Below are positions 24,010 through 33,228 of a stretch of 63,431 nucleotides of DNA, one piece after another. The stretch spans positions 1 through 63,431 of the forward strand of contig BOKS01000018.1 of NCBI GenBank assembly GCA_016861105.1, read 5' to 3'. Position 1 is the stretch's first letter. Each line of letters starts with the position of its first letter. This DNA is from Betaproteobacteria bacterium (lineage in GTDB: Bacteria; Pseudomonadota; Gammaproteobacteria; Burkholderiales; Casimicrobiaceae). The position numbers and the translations under genes were made by a program. The notes beneath the pieces were generated by a model, which saw only the letters and a list, made by a program, of their open reading frames with translations, was not told where the DNA came from and made no database searches.

Positions 24010-27000
24010 CTAGAACGGCGCGCTCGCGCCGTTGCGGTTGTGGATGCGGGTCTGCACCGTGCAGTAGTACCCGAGGGACGCCGGCGCCGGGGCGCCGGAG
24101 AAGATCAGGCCGAACAGGTAGCTCTGCCCGACGGCGAGGTCGAGTTCGCCGTGGACGACCACCGTGCGGTCGTCGTCGGGCGTGCGCCCCGTGTAGATCG
24201 ACGCCGACACCGCCGACGAGGGGATCGGCGTCCAGTTCGTGCCGCCGTCCATCGAGTACGCGGGCTGGATGCTGATCACGCTGCTCACCGATGCGGAGAA
24301 CACGTTGGCGAACGCCTGCAGCCGCGCGCGGCGCGGGTAGGCGGTCACCGCGTAGTTCCGCGCCGGATCGAAGCACGCGACCATCGCGCTGCCGGACAGG
24401 TTGAGCGTCCCCTGCGCCGACACGCGCGCGAGGTCCTCCGGCGTCAGCGCACGGCCCTCGCGGAACATGAACGCGGCCATCGCCAGCCGGCTGACCGCGC
24501 TGTCCGGGCAGTACGCGCCGGGCGCGCAGCCGCTGGTGATCTCGCGGTTCGACATCCACTGCACGCTGCTGCAGAACGGGCTGGCCGCGTCGACGTCGTT
24601 GAAGCCGGCGCAGGCGTTGGGGCCGATGACGCCCTGCGTGAGCGACCCGCTCGACGGCAGGTTCGACGCGTTGCCGGAATAGAGCGCCTGGATGGCGATC
24701 GATCCCGCCGGCAGCGCGCTCGTCGTGCACTGCGCGATGCGCACGTCGCCCGGCCCCGGCAGCGCCACCGCCGCGCAGCCGGCGATCGACGCGCCGTTCG
24801 CGCGGAAGTCGACGCTGCCGCCCGGCGCGATGCCGGTCACCGTCGCGGTGAACGTGACCGACTGGCCCTGGTTCGACGGATTGAGGCTGCTGGCCACGCT
24901 CGTCGTCGTCGGCTGCGGCGTGGTCGGCACGACCGCCTGGTGCAGGATCGCCGAGTCGCCGGGCGTGTGCGTCGTGCTGCCCGAGTACGCAGCACGCAGC
25001 ATGTGCGTGCCGGCCGGCAGGGCGTTGGTGACGCACTGGGCCGTGCGCGTGTTGCCGGCGCCGGTCAGCGCGACGGCGGCGCAGGCGGCGAACGCGACGT
25101 CGTTCACCGTGAACGCCACCGTCCCGCCGGGCGCCGTCCCGGTGACGGACGCCGTCAGCGTGATCGACGCACCCACCGTCGCCGGATTGGACGATGATCC
25201 CAGCGTCACCGCCGGGACGATCAGCGGCGTGCCGCCGGGGCCGCCGGTCGTGGCGACGTTGTTCAGCGCCGCGGCCGCGTCGACGATGCCGGTGCCGCAG
25301 GTCGACGGGAGGCAGTCGCGCCCGGTGCCCGTGGGGAACGGCCGCGCCGTCGCCTGCAGGATCGACGTGACCTGCGCCGGCGTCAGCGACGGCTTGAGCG
25401 ACAGCAGCAGCGAGGCGATGCCGGCGACGTGCGGCGTCGCCATGCTCGTGCCCTGGTAGCCGACGTAGTTCATGCCGCCGGGCAGCGGCACGGTCGTCCC
25501 GCTGTTGAGCGTGGAGAGCACGCGCTCGCCGTCGCTGCCGCCCGGCGCCGCCAGCTCGACGACCGCTCCGAAGTTGCTGTACGACGCCCGCTGGCCGATG
25601 CGCCCGACGGCCGCCACCGTCAGCACGCCGTTGCAGCTGGACGGCGAGTAGTTGGCGGCGTCGTCGTTCTCGTTGCCGGCGGCGACGATGACGGCGACGT
25701 TGCGGCCGAGCGCGTTGGTGATCGCCGTCTGCGTGAGTGCGGGGCACACGCCGGGGCCGCCGAGCGACATGTTGAGGACGCGCGCCGGGTAGCCGTTGGC
25801 GGGGACGCCGGTGACGGGTCCGCCCGACGACCACTCGATCGCGTCGGCGATGTCGCTGGTGAAGCCGCCGCACTTGCCCAGCGCGCGGATCGGCACGATG
25901 CGGCTCACCCAGTTGACGCCGGCCACGCCGGCCGCGTTCCCGGTGGCGGCGCCGACCGTGCCGGCGACGTGGGTGCCGTGCCACGAGCTGTCGGAGACGC
26001 CGCACTGGAAGAACCAGCCGCCGTTGGTCGAGCCCGCGTTCTCCGCCGTGGTGATCCAGTCGCCCGGGTCGGAGGCGTCCGCGTCGCGGCTGGAGACGCA
26101 CGGCGGCGTGAACGGGTTCTGGTTCGGCGAGCAGCCGCCGGGCTGCGGCGGATCGCCGTCGTTCGCGGTCAGCCAGTCCACGATGAAGTCGTAGCCGCCG
26201 ATGAAGCGGTTCGCGAGGTCGGGGTGCGTCTTCAGCGCGCCGCTGTCGATGACCGCCGTGCGGACGCCGGACCAGCCCGTGGTGCGGTCCCACGCACCGG
26301 GAAGGTTCGCGCCGCCGACCGCGGTCTGGCCGCCCGGCGGCGGCGCCCAGTAGTGCCACTGGCTCGCGTAGAGCGGATCGTTGGGCACGAGCTGGCGGAA
26401 CGCGAGGTAGTCCGGGTGCGCCCACTCGACGTCGGGGTCCTGCGCGATCGCGGCGGCGATGGCCTCGACGTCGTCGACCGGGAGCTTCTGCATGAGGTCG
26501 AGCACGTGCGCGCGCGCCCAGGCGATCGTGCGGCCGTGGGCGAGCGGGCGGCCGGCGCGCGCGGAAAGCTGGGCCACGCGCGACGCGGCCAGCGGCAGGT
26601 CGGCGGCCGCATCGGCGACGGCGGACGCGTCGCGGTACTTGACGATGATGCGCGACAGTCGGGGCTGCGGCCCGGTGCGCTTGGCGCGCGCGGCCGGCAG
26701 CGAAGGATCGGCGACCGGGTCGGCGTAGACGACGCCCGGGTCCATCCGCAGGCGCGCGAGCGCGGCCTTCGCGCCGTCGTCGCTGAGCGCCGGGGCGAGG
26801 GCGACGCGGTAGGCGCCGTCGACGGTGACCGCCACGCCGGCGAGGCCCGTGCGCACGGCCTGGCCGATGTCCGCCAGCCGGGCGAGGTCGGCAGCCGACG
26901 TCGTTCCCGCGGCCGCGTCGCGGAAGCGGACGGCGATGTGCGTGACGTCGGCGGCGGCCGGCAGGGCGACCGTCGCCGCGAGTGCGGCAGCGATGCACGC

Positions 27001-27057
27001 GCGGCGCAGGCGCCGGCCTGCCGCGGGCCTCGTCCCGGCTGGTGTCTCGCTGCGCAT
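24010..27057 (-). CDS. Secreted subtilisin-like serine protease (S8) with Ig-like repeats and SLH module
   Basis: A 1015-residue exoprotease. A signal peptide precedes a propeptide of about 200 residues. The S8 domain holds D271 (AVIDSGAL), H360 (WHGTHVAG), the oxyanion Asn in AAGNENDD and S538 (GTSMATPHVAG), so the triad is complete. Two bacterial Ig-like repeats follow (about 650-735 and 740-825: SSNPATVGASITLTASVTG and SLNPSNQGQSVTFTATVTG). The C-terminus is one SLH unit plus the same tail domain as the small SLH proteins, ending HNRNGASAPF. It shares the minus strand with a metalloprotease 119 bp upstream and paralogue 1 13 bp downstream. The ATG at 27057 follows a GGGGGCAGGG purine run. 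Confidence 0.9.
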   Translation of the reverse strand: MRSETPAGTRPAAGRRLRRACIAAALAATVALPAAADVTHIAVRFRDAAAGTTSAADLARLADIGQAVRTGLAGVAVTVDGAYRVALAPALSDDGAKAALARLRMDPGVVYADPVADPSLPAARAKRTGPQPRLSRIIVKYRDASAVADAAADLPLAASRVAQLSARAGRPLAHGRTIAWARAHVLDLMQKLPVDDVEAIAAAIAQDPDVEWAHPDYLAFRQLVPNDPLYASQWHYWAPPPGGQTAVGGANLPGAWDRTTGWSGVRTAVIDSGALKTHPDLANRFIGGYDFIVDWLTANDGDPPQPGGCSPNQNPFTPPCVSSRDADASDPGDWITTAENAGSTNGGWFFQCGVSDSSWHGTHVAGTVGAATGNAAGVAGVNWVSRIVPIRALGKCGGFTSDIADAIEWSSGGPVTGVPANGYPARVLNMSLGGPGVCPALTQTAITNALGRNVAVIVAAGNENDDAANYSPSSCNGVLTVAAVGRIGQRASYSNFGAVVELAAPGGSDGERVLSTLNSGTTVPLPGGMNYVGYQGTSMATPHVAGIASLLLSLKPSLTPAQVTSILQATARPFPTGTGRDCLPSTCGTGIVDAAAALNNVATTGGPGGTPLIVPAVTLGSSSNPATVGASITLTASVTGTAPGGTVAFTVNDVAFAACAAVALTGAGNTRTAQCVTNALPAGTHMLRAAYSGSTTHTPGDSAILHQAVVPTTPQPTTTSVASSLNPSNQGQSVTFTATVTGIAPGGSVDFRANGASIAGCAAVALPGPGDVRIAQCTTSALPAGSIAIQALYSGNASNLPSSGSLTQGVIGPNACAGFNDVDAASPFCSSVQWMSNREITSGCAPGAYCPDSAVSRLAMAAFMFREGRALTPEDLARVSAQGTLNLSGSAMVACFDPARNYAVTAYPRRARLQAFANVFSASVSSVISIQPAYSMDGGTNWTPIPSSAVSASIYTGRTPDDDRTVVVHGELDLAVGQSYLFGLIFSGAPAPASLGYYCTVQTRIHNRNGASAPF

Positions 27058-27176
27058 GCCCTGCCCCCTGTCGACGCGGCGATCGAGGAAGCGATCATGC
27101 GCCGTCGCCGACGGCAATGGAAGCCCCGGCGGTTCGACGCGGCAGGCGCCGCCGCGGCGGCGCCTGCCGCCGAGGG

Positions 27177-29075
27177 TCAGGGGGCGCAGGCCTCGGTGGG
27201 CGTCACGAACGGGAACGTGCGCTCGACGAACACCGCCATCTGGCCGCGCGTGACCGGCGCGTCGGGGCAGTAGCGCAGCGGCCCGGTCGCGCAGCCGCCG
27301 GTCACGCCGAGCGCGTAGAGCTTCTCGACGAAGCGGTACATCGGGTGCGACGCGGCGACGTCGGCGAACGACGGCGTGGCCGGCTGGCTGGGCACGTACG
27401 CCGCTCCGCAGCGCGCGCGCAGCAGGAACGTGGCCATCTGCGCGCGCGTGACGGCATCGTCGGGACAGTAGGCGTTCGCGGTGCAGCCGCTGGTGATGCC
27501 GTCGTTGCGCAGCGCCTCGGCGTAGTCGCGGAACTGCGACCCGACCGGCATGTCGACGAACACGCCGGTGGCGGGCGGCGGCACCCAGTTCGACGCGCGC
27601 AGCGCGCGCTCGAGGAAGACCGCCATCTGGCGGCGCGTGACCGCGTCGTTCGGGCAGAACTGGCCGGCCGCGCAGCCGCTCGACACGCCGGCCTGCGCGA
27701 AGAACTCGACGTGGCCGTAGAACGGGTGCGCGGCCGCGACGTCGGTGAAGCGCTGCGGCACCGGGTGCAGCGGCGACGTCGGCCGGTAGCCGGCGATCGC
27801 CTTCGCCGTCCGGTTGAGCGTGTGCGCGTTGTTGCGCGCGCCGGCGTCGCCCATCGGCGCGCCGCCGTAGGTGAGCCGCGGGTTCGACAGGTACTGCACG
27901 CGCGTGCAGCTGGTGTACGGCGCGGTGCCGGTGCACTCGTTGTTGTACGCGAGCACGGTGCGCCAGCGCGCGGCGAGGTTGACGTAGCCGCGCGAATAGC
28001 AGAACGCGCCGTCCTCCTTGCCGTCGGCGCAGCCGCCTCCGCCGAGCACGTAGGTGTCGTGGTGCGCGCCCATGTTGTGCCCGAGCTCGTGCACGAACGA
28101 CTTGTTGCCGACGGGGCAGTAGTCCCAGTCCAGCACCGAGTAGCCGAGGTAGGCGGTTCCCGCCGACGGGTAGGGCAGCCACGCGAGCCCGCAGTACGCG
28201 CTGTTGTGGATGAAGATCGAGACGAGGTCCGCGCCGTGCGTGTCGCGCAGCGCGTGGACGTTCGGGATCAGGCCGTCGGTGATGTCGTCGAGCGCGCAGT
28301 CGAAGGCGTTGCTGCCGCCCGGGCAGCTCGTGCGCTCCGCGTAGCTCACCTGCTGCGCGTGGACCAGGCGCAGCCGCTGCGCCACGCCGCTGTTGAGGTA
28401 GGTGAGGTTCGCGTTGTCGATCGACGCCTGCGCGAGGCTCTGCATCGCGGCGGCGCCGCCGCCCGCGGTCTGCGCGGCCGGCGTCCAGACGATCATCACG
28501 TCGATCAGGCGCCCCGAGTCGACCGGCACGTCGGGCTCCGCGTCGAAGCCGTCGGCACGCGCCGGCGCGAAGCGGACGCGCGGCGGCAGCTCCGGCGGCG
28601 CGAGATGCGCGGCCTTCTGCACGACGCGGTAGGCGCCGTCGCCGTCGAGCCGCTCGACGGCGTAGTTGCCGCCGGGAAAGTCGATCGTGCCCACGAGCAC
28701 GCCGGCCTCGTGCGTGAGGATCGCCGTGCCGAGCTCGAGGCCGTCGAGGCGGGCGAACAGCGTCGTGCCGGAGGCGCGCACCTCGGCGCCGATCACCTCG
28801 GCCTCGAGCTCGAGGCCCGGAAACAGGTCGAGCACGAAGCGCTGGCCGGCCGCGGACGCGAGGTGTCCGCGCGCGAGCGCGTCGATCGCGGCGAGATCGG
28901 GGCGCACGGCGCGCGCACGCACGGCGGATGCGTCGCCCTGCTTGAGCGCGACGCGGCCCTCGAGCGTGGGACCGAAGAGCCGCGGCGGGGTACCGGCGGC
29001 GAGCGCCGGCACGCCCGCGAGGGCGGTGGCGAGGAGGAGGAGCGCGCAGCGGCGCGCGAGGGCGATCGGTTTCAT
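27177..29075 (-). CDS. Secreted reprolysin-like (M12B-type) zinc metalloprotease with three SLH units
   Basis: A 632-residue exoprotease. After the signal peptide comes a propeptide of about 180 residues, then the catalytic domain (about 190-420) with HELGHNMGAHHD at 329-340, the metzincin zinc motif with a terminal Asp typical of reprolysins. Cys-rich loops (SYAERTSCPGGSNAFDC, ADGKEDGAFC) suggest disulfides. Three SLH units follow (from about residue 435), each with GC...FCP or YCP and VTRxQMAxFL: GCAAGQFCP, GCTANAYCP, GCATGPLRYCP. Unlike the small paralogues it has no extra tail domain. It is divergent from the SLH gene at 29580 across a 504-bp gap. Confidence 0.9.
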   Translation of the reverse strand: MKPIALARRCALLLLATALAGVPALAAGTPPRLFGPTLEGRVALKQGDASAVRARAVRPDLAAIDALARGHLASAAGQRFVLDLFPGLELEAEVIGAEVRASGTTLFARLDGLELGTAILTHEAGVLVGTIDFPGGNYAVERLDGDGAYRVVQKAAHLAPPELPPRVRFAPARADGFDAEPDVPVDSGRLIDVMIVWTPAAQTAGGGAAAMQSLAQASIDNANLTYLNSGVAQRLRLVHAQQVSYAERTSCPGGSNAFDCALDDITDGLIPNVHALRDTHGADLVSIFIHNSAYCGLAWLPYPSAGTAYLGYSVLDWDYCPVGNKSFVHELGHNMGAHHDTYVLGGGGCADGKEDGAFCYSRGYVNLAARWRTVLAYNNECTGTAPYTSCTRVQYLSNPRLTYGGAPMGDAGARNNAHTLNRTAKAIAGYRPTSPLHPVPQRFTDVAAAHPFYGHVEFFAQAGVSSGCAAGQFCPNDAVTRRQMAVFLERALRASNWVPPPATGVFVDMPVGSQFRDYAEALRNDGITSGCTANAYCPDDAVTRAQMATFLLRARCGAAYVPSQPATPSFADVAASHPMYRFVEKLYALGVTGGCATGPLRYCPDAPVTRGQMAVFVERTFPFVTPTEACAP

Positions 29076-29480
29076 GGTGGGCGGGCTTCGAGCAAGCCGC
29101 GTGCCGTGCGCGCGCCGCGGCCGACCGTCGGCGCAGCGCGGCGCGACACCGCGCCCGGGACGCGTGCCGGCCGCGCGCGTGCAAGACCGTGCGGAAGGCG
29201 CGTCGCGCAGCGGCGTGCACGGGCTGTGCCCGACAAGCTGCACGCGACCGCCGGCGCCGCGGCCGACGCCGCCACTGACGCATCGCGGCACGCCGCGCGG
29301 TGAGGACCGCGCGCCGACGGACGGCCGGCGGCGCGCATGCAAGATACATGAAACGATGCGGCGCGGTAGTGGACAGCCCGGGCGTCGCAGCGGCGCCGGC
29401 ACGCGCGGTCCTCCCACGGCGAAGGGGGAATCCGGCGGCGATCGCGCCTCGCGCTGTCCGGCACACGACCGTTCGTCTGC
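29076..29480. other. Long intergenic region, no gene seen
   Basis: About 400 bp between two divergent SLH genes. I see no coding pattern that differs from shadow frames and no clear structured RNA. The right-hand end becomes less GC-rich towards the promoter at 29487. It must contain the promoter of the leftward protease operon, but I could not place hexamers with confidence. Confidence 0.5.
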
Positions 29481-29514
29481 ATGCCGTTGGCATATAACGT
29501 GTTTTCCCTACAAT
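29481..29514 (+). promoter_or_regulatory. Sigma-70-like promoter overlapping ATGCC-N3-GGCAT palindrome
   Basis: TTGGCA (29487-29492) and TACAAT (29509-29514) are separated by 16 bp, a good sigma-70 match in this GC-rich genome. The palindrome ATGCCGTTGGCAT at 29481-29493 overlaps the -35. The same motif (ATGCCGCTGGCAT) occurs in the same orientation before the metalloprotease gene starting at 38256, suggesting a common regulator. Confidence 0.6.
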
Positions 29515-29579
29515 CGTTCGGCACTGACGCTCGCCGACCGCCTTCGACGTCATCGATCCCACCACACGGAAGCCCGCCC

Positions 29580-30329
29580 ATGCGCATTCCCGTCCTGCTC
29601 CGCATCGCCGCCGTGGCGCTCGCCCTCGCGGCGGCGCCGGCCGCCGCCCAGAACTGCGTCGGCTTCACCGACGTCCTCGCGTCCAGCCCGTTCTGCCCGT
29701 CCGTCGAGTGGGTGAAGAACCGCGGCATCACGACCGGGTGCGGCGCCGGCACCACCTACTGCCCGAACGACGCGGTCTCGCGGCTGGGCATGGCCGCGTT
29801 CCTGCAGCGCGTGGGCGACAAGCTCACGCCCGCGCTGATCACGCCGGTGCCGAAGGCCGACTCGCTGACGCAGCTCGACCTCACGACGCCGCCGGTCGTG
29901 TGCCAGACCGGCGACTACGTTGTCGCGGGCTACCCGCGGCGCGCGGTCTTCGCCGGGCGCGTCAACATCTACAACCCGTCGGCGCACGGCGACTTCGTCG
30001 TCGACATGGTCTACATCGACGACGGCACGTCGAACTGGAAGGGCGTTCCCGACACCGCGGCGTACCAGACGCTCTACACGGGGTTCACGCCCGCGCACGA
30101 CGTGACCACGTACCCGACCGGCCACCTCGACCTCGACGTCGGCAAGACCTACAAGTTCGGCATGCGCATCTCGCGCTACACCGGCACGCTCGCCAACGTC
30201 GCCGCCTACTGCCACAACGCCGTGTGGATCCACAACCGCAACGGCGTCGCCACGCCGTTCGACGAGGGCGTCTACACCCCGCCGGCGGATCCGCAGCCGC
30301 TGCAGGGCCGCGCGCTGCCGCGCCCGTAG
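29580..30329 (+). CDS. Secreted single-SLH protein with shared C-terminal domain (paralogue 2)
   Basis: A 249-residue protein. The signal peptide ends AAAQ near residue 23. The SLH unit reads GFTDVLASSPFCPSVEWVKN, then GCGAGTTYCP and VSRLGMAAFL. The shared tail domain has VVCQTGDYVVAGYPRRA, LDVGKTYKFGMRISRYTG, YCHNAVWIHNRNG and VATPF. A Pro-rich extension of about 20 residues after the usual end point is unique to this copy. It has its own promoter (29487-29514) and a hairpin terminator (30373-30407), so it is probably monocistronic. This is the only plus-strand member of the family. Confidence 0.85.
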   Translation: MRIPVLLRIAAVALALAAAPAAAQNCVGFTDVLASSPFCPSVEWVKNRGITTGCGAGTTYCPNDAVSRLGMAAFLQRVGDKLTPALITPVPKADSLTQLDLTTPPVVCQTGDYVVAGYPRRAVFAGRVNIYNPSAHGDFVVDMVYIDDGTSNWKGVPDTAAYQTLYTGFTPAHDVTTYPTGHLDLDVGKTYKFGMRISRYTGTLANVAAYCHNAVWIHNRNGVATPFDEGVYTPPADPQPLQGRALPRP

Positions 30330-30372
30330 CCATTCGCTCCGAGGGGGAGGTGCCGCACGCGGCGCCGCCCGG

Positions 30373-30407
30373 GCGGCGGACCCTCGCGGGTCCGCCGCGT
30401 TCCTTTC
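30373..30407 (+). terminator. Hairpin terminator after SLH paralogue 2
   Basis: A perfect 11-bp stem GCGGCGGACCC / GGGTCCGCCGC with loop TCGC is followed by GTTCCTTTC. The stem strength and T-rich tail fit an intrinsic terminator for the gene ending at 30329. Confidence 0.7.
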
Positions 30408-30480
30408 GCCGGAGCCCGGCCGCGGTGCGCTTCACGCTATCATGCGCGCCTCGACGCCCGCCCAGGTCCGCTCGCTCCCG

Positions 30481-30999
30481 ATGATCGCCCGCCTCGCCCT
30501 CGCCGCTGCCCTCGCGGCGCTCGCCCTCCCCGCGCACGCCGCCTGGGAGCCGCTCGGCAGCACGCAGCTCGGCGACAAGGCCGTCGACATCTTCATCGAC
30601 CCGGACCGCATCCGCGACCAGGACGGCTACAAGATGGTCTGGCAGCTCGACAACCTGCGCGACGAGGTCCCGGCCAACCAGGCCCGCTCCGCCGTGCGGC
30701 TGTTCGCCGTCGACTGCGCGAAGGCTTCCACGGCGCTGGCGGACATCATCCTTTACAAGGGCGAGATGGGCAAAGGCCAGTCGCTCGGCCGCCAGGTGAG
30801 CAAGTCGCTCGAGTTCGAGCCGGCGCTGCCCGACAGCGTCGCCGAGCTGCTGCTGTTCCGCACCTGCATCCCGCCCGAGCAGCAGAAGCTGCTGCTGCAG
30901 CAGGGCGACGCGAAGGCGAAGGAGGCCGCGAAGCCCGCGCCGCCGAAGCCCGCGCCCGCCGCGCCCGCGGAAGCGCCGCCCCCGCCGGCGCCCAAGTGA
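30481..30999 (+). CDS. Secreted surface-adhesin-E-like small protein
   Basis: A 172-residue protein with a signal peptide (1 to about 20, ending AHA), then WEPLGSTQLGDKAVDIFIDP, MVWQLDNLRDE and a Cys pair (VDCAK, FRTCIPPEQ). This pattern resembles the surface-adhesin protein E family of small periplasmic or surface proteins. The last 35 residues are a low-complexity Lys/Ala/Pro tail ending PPAPK. The ATG at 30481 is preferred over 30442 because it starts the signal peptide. TATCAT at 30438-30443 may be its -10 box. Its stop is 4 bp from the convergent stop of the next SLH gene. The role is unknown. Confidence 0.65.
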   Translation: MIARLALAAALAALALPAHAAWEPLGSTQLGDKAVDIFIDPDRIRDQDGYKMVWQLDNLRDEVPANQARSAVRLFAVDCAKASTALADIILYKGEMGKGQSLGRQVSKSLEFEPALPDSVAELLLFRTCIPPEQQKLLLQQGDAKAKEAAKPAPPKPAPAAPAEAPPPPAPK

Positions 31000-31003
31000 C
31001 GGG

Positions 31004-31711
31004 TCAGCCGGGGCCGCGCGCTGCGACCTCCAGCGGCGAGGTTGCCGGATTGCGGTTCTCGATCAGCACGTGCACTTGGCACACGCCGGAGGCATCGGCC
31101 GTCGTTGCGCTTGCCGCCGCCCGGATGATCCGCAGTGCGAACCGGTAGCCGGTCCCGGGCACCAGGTCGGTCGGGGGCATCAGCACTGCGACGCTCGCCG
31201 TGCGACCGGTCGACACGGCGCCGCCCGACGACGTGACCGTCTGCCGGGGCGACGCCGCGAGGTAGGTGACACCGTTGTCGGTCGAGACGGCGAACTCGAC
31301 CGCGACGTCGACCGCGTCGTTGGCCGCGGGCGTCGCCGAGATCATGGCGACGCCGTGGGCGCGGCCGACGAAGGCCGGTGTGTAGGACCCCGCCGGGCAG
31401 GCGATCACGCCGGGCGTCAGGTTGTCGTTCACCGCGCTCCACGAGACGTTGGAGCCCAGGTAGACCGGGGTCAGCGCATTCGCGAAGCGGTTGAGGAACG
31501 CCGCCATCTGCAGGCGCGACACGGCCGCGGCCGGACAGTACGACGGTCCACCGCATCCGGTGGTGACCGCCCGGTTCTTCATCCACTCCACGCTCGGGCA
31601 GAACGGATCGGAGTCTTCCACGTCGGCGAAGCCGGCGCAGGGCGCCGCCGCGGCCACGCCGGGCAGCGCGCAGGCGAGGGCAACGGCGAGGGTGCACAGG
31701 AACCTGGGCAT
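31004..31711 (-). CDS. Secreted single-SLH protein with shared C-terminal domain (paralogue 3)
   Basis: A 235-residue protein. After a signal peptide (ending AAAA near 22) comes GFADVEDSDPFCPSVEWMKN, GCGGPSYCP and VSRLQMAAFL, one SLH unit. The tail domain is more divergent: VIACPAGSYTPAFVGRAHG, PGTGYRFALRIIRAA, GVCQVHVLIENRNPATSPL. It is the last of four tandem minus-strand copies, 12 bp after paralogue 4, so probably co-transcribed. Confidence 0.85.
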   Translation of the reverse strand: MPRFLCTLAVALACALPGVAAAAPCAGFADVEDSDPFCPSVEWMKNRAVTTGCGGPSYCPAAAVSRLQMAAFLNRFANALTPVYLGSNVSWSAVNDNLTPGVIACPAGSYTPAFVGRAHGVAMISATPAANDAVDVAVEFAVSTDNGVTYLAASPRQTVTSSGGAVSTGRTASVAVLMPPTDLVPGTGYRFALRIIRAAASATTADASGVCQVHVLIENRNPATSPLEVAARGPG

Positions 31712-31723
31712 GGCGCTGCTCCG

Positions 31724-32377
31724 CTAGAACGGCGACGCGCTGCCGGTGCGGCTGGCGTAGACCGCTTCCAGCTGGCAGGTCCAGGCGCCCAGGTTCGCGG
31801 TCCCGCCGCCGTGCCGCGTCACGCGCAGGCCGTACTGCGTCGCGGTGCCGGGCGCCACCGGAACGGCGCCTTTCCCCGTGCTCACGTTGAGCCACCGGTT
31901 CGCCCCCCCGACCGTCGCGGGCTGGGCGTTGCGCACTGACCACGGGCCGCCGTCGACCGCCTCGACCACGTGGACGGCGATGCCCGCCGATGCCGCGACA
32001 CTCGCGCTCAGGATGCCGCGGACGCTCGCGGAGCGCGGATAGGTTTCGCCGGCCACGGCCGTCGTCGCGCAGACGACGTCCCCCGCATCCGGGTCGAGGC
32101 TGGCGCCGGCGCCCTCCGCATAGCGCAGCAGCGGGGACAGCGTCCGGCCGAGGCGCTGCATGAACGCCGCCATCGCGAGGCGCGACACGTCCGGATCGGG
32201 GCAGTAGAAGCCGGGCGTACACCCCGTGGTCACGGCGCGGTTCTTCATCCACTCGACGCTCGGGCAGAATACGTCGGCGCTGTCGACGTCGGCGAAGCCG
32301 GCGCACGGCGCGCCCGCGGCGGGGGCGGGCGCGGCGCCGAGCACTGCGGCGAGCGCGAGGGCGTGAACACGGGTCAT
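31724..32377 (-). CDS. Secreted single-SLH protein with shared C-terminal domain (paralogue 4)
   Basis: A 217-residue protein. Signal peptide, then GFADVDSADVFCPSVEWMKN, GCTPGFYCP and VSRLAMAAFMQRLG. The tail begins with VVCATTAVAGETYPRSASVR and ends WTCQLEAVYASRTGSASPF, so the usual NRNG has become SRTG. The ATG at 32377 gives a clean signal peptide. It is 11 bp from paralogue 5 upstream and 12 bp from paralogue 3 downstream. Confidence 0.85.
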   Translation of the reverse strand: MTRVHALALAAVLGAAPAPAAGAPCAGFADVDSADVFCPSVEWMKNRAVTTGCTPGFYCPDPDVSRLAMAAFMQRLGRTLSPLLRYAEGAGASLDPDAGDVVCATTAVAGETYPRSASVRGILSASVAASAGIAVHVVEAVDGGPWSVRNAQPATVGGANRWLNVSTGKGAVPVAPGTATQYGLRVTRHGGGTANLGAWTCQLEAVYASRTGSASPF

Positions 32378-32388
32378 CGGAGCGTCCC

Positions 32389-33066
32389 CTATTCCGCGCG
32401 CGTGCGGAGGAACACCTGCAGGTGGCAGGTCCAGTCGGCGATCGTCTGCGTGGAGTTCGACGCGCCGCGGACGAGGAAGATGCCGTAGCGCTGCACGCTG
32501 CCGGCGAGGTGGTTCGGCTGCGCGATCGGGTGGGGCAGCGTGTTCGTCGTGATGGTGACGTGCTGCCGCGCCGCGTCGTCGCCGGAGACGATCGGCGTCT
32601 GCGGCTGGCCGGTCACCGGCTGCCAGCTCGAGCCCCCGTCGCTGCTGGCGGCGACGCGGATCGCGATGTTCTGCTGGCCGGTCAGCGCGAACGAGAGGTC
32701 GGCATTGGCGGTGGCGATCCTGTCGTAGCCCACGGCCGGGACGTCCGCGGTCTGGCAAACGACGCTCGCCGTGAGGGGATCGATCGTGCCGCCGGCCTCC
32801 TCGACGTCGACGACCGCGGGCGTGACGACGTTGGCCACCCGGAACATGAATGCGGCCATCTGCAGGCGCGACACGAGGTCAGTGCCGCAATACGTCGTCG
32901 GAGTGCATCCCGCAGTGACGTTGCGGTTCTTCATCCACGTGACCGTCGCGCAGAACGGATCCGTGTGCTCGATGTCGAGGAAGCCGGCGCAGGGCAGCGC
33001 CTGCGCGGGCGGGGCCGCGGTGGCGAGCGCCGCGAGGAACACGATCACGGCCGCGTGACGGCGCAT
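32389..33066 (-). CDS. Secreted single-SLH protein with shared C-terminal domain (paralogue 5, divergent)
   Basis: A 225-residue protein. The SLH unit is the most altered of the set: GFLDIEHTDPFCATVTWMKN, GCTPTTYCG (Gly replaces the usual Pro) and VSRLQMAAFMF. The tail has VVCQTADVPAVGYDRIA and WTCHLQVFLRTRAE, and lacks the terminal NRNGxATPF motif. The ATG at 33066 starts the signal peptide (ending AQA). It is the second gene of the four-gene minus-strand run, 162 bp after paralogue 6. Confidence 0.85.
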   Translation of the reverse strand: MRRHAAVIVFLAALATAAPPAQALPCAGFLDIEHTDPFCATVTWMKNRNVTAGCTPTTYCGTDLVSRLQMAAFMFRVANVVTPAVVDVEEAGGTIDPLTASVVCQTADVPAVGYDRIATANADLSFALTGQQNIAIRVAASSDGGSSWQPVTGQPQTPIVSGDDAARQHVTITTNTLPHPIAQPNHLAGSVQRYGIFLVRGASNSTQTIADWTCHLQVFLRTRAE

Positions 33067-33228
33067 GCGATCCTCCCCATTGGCCGGACGGCCGTGCCGC
33101 GACTGTAACGCCTCCCTGAAGAGGTGCGCAACGCGGGGGCAGGGTCGCGACGCCGCGCGGGACGACGCCGTCGCAAACGACGGGGCCCGCACCAGGCGGG
33201 GCCCGCGCTTCCGAACCCGGGTACTTCG

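Noticed and set aside
29481..29514. TGGCAT considered as a sigma-54 -24 element
   Set aside because: No TTGC-type -12 element lies at the required spacing, whereas a sigma-70 pair with a 16-bp spacer does.
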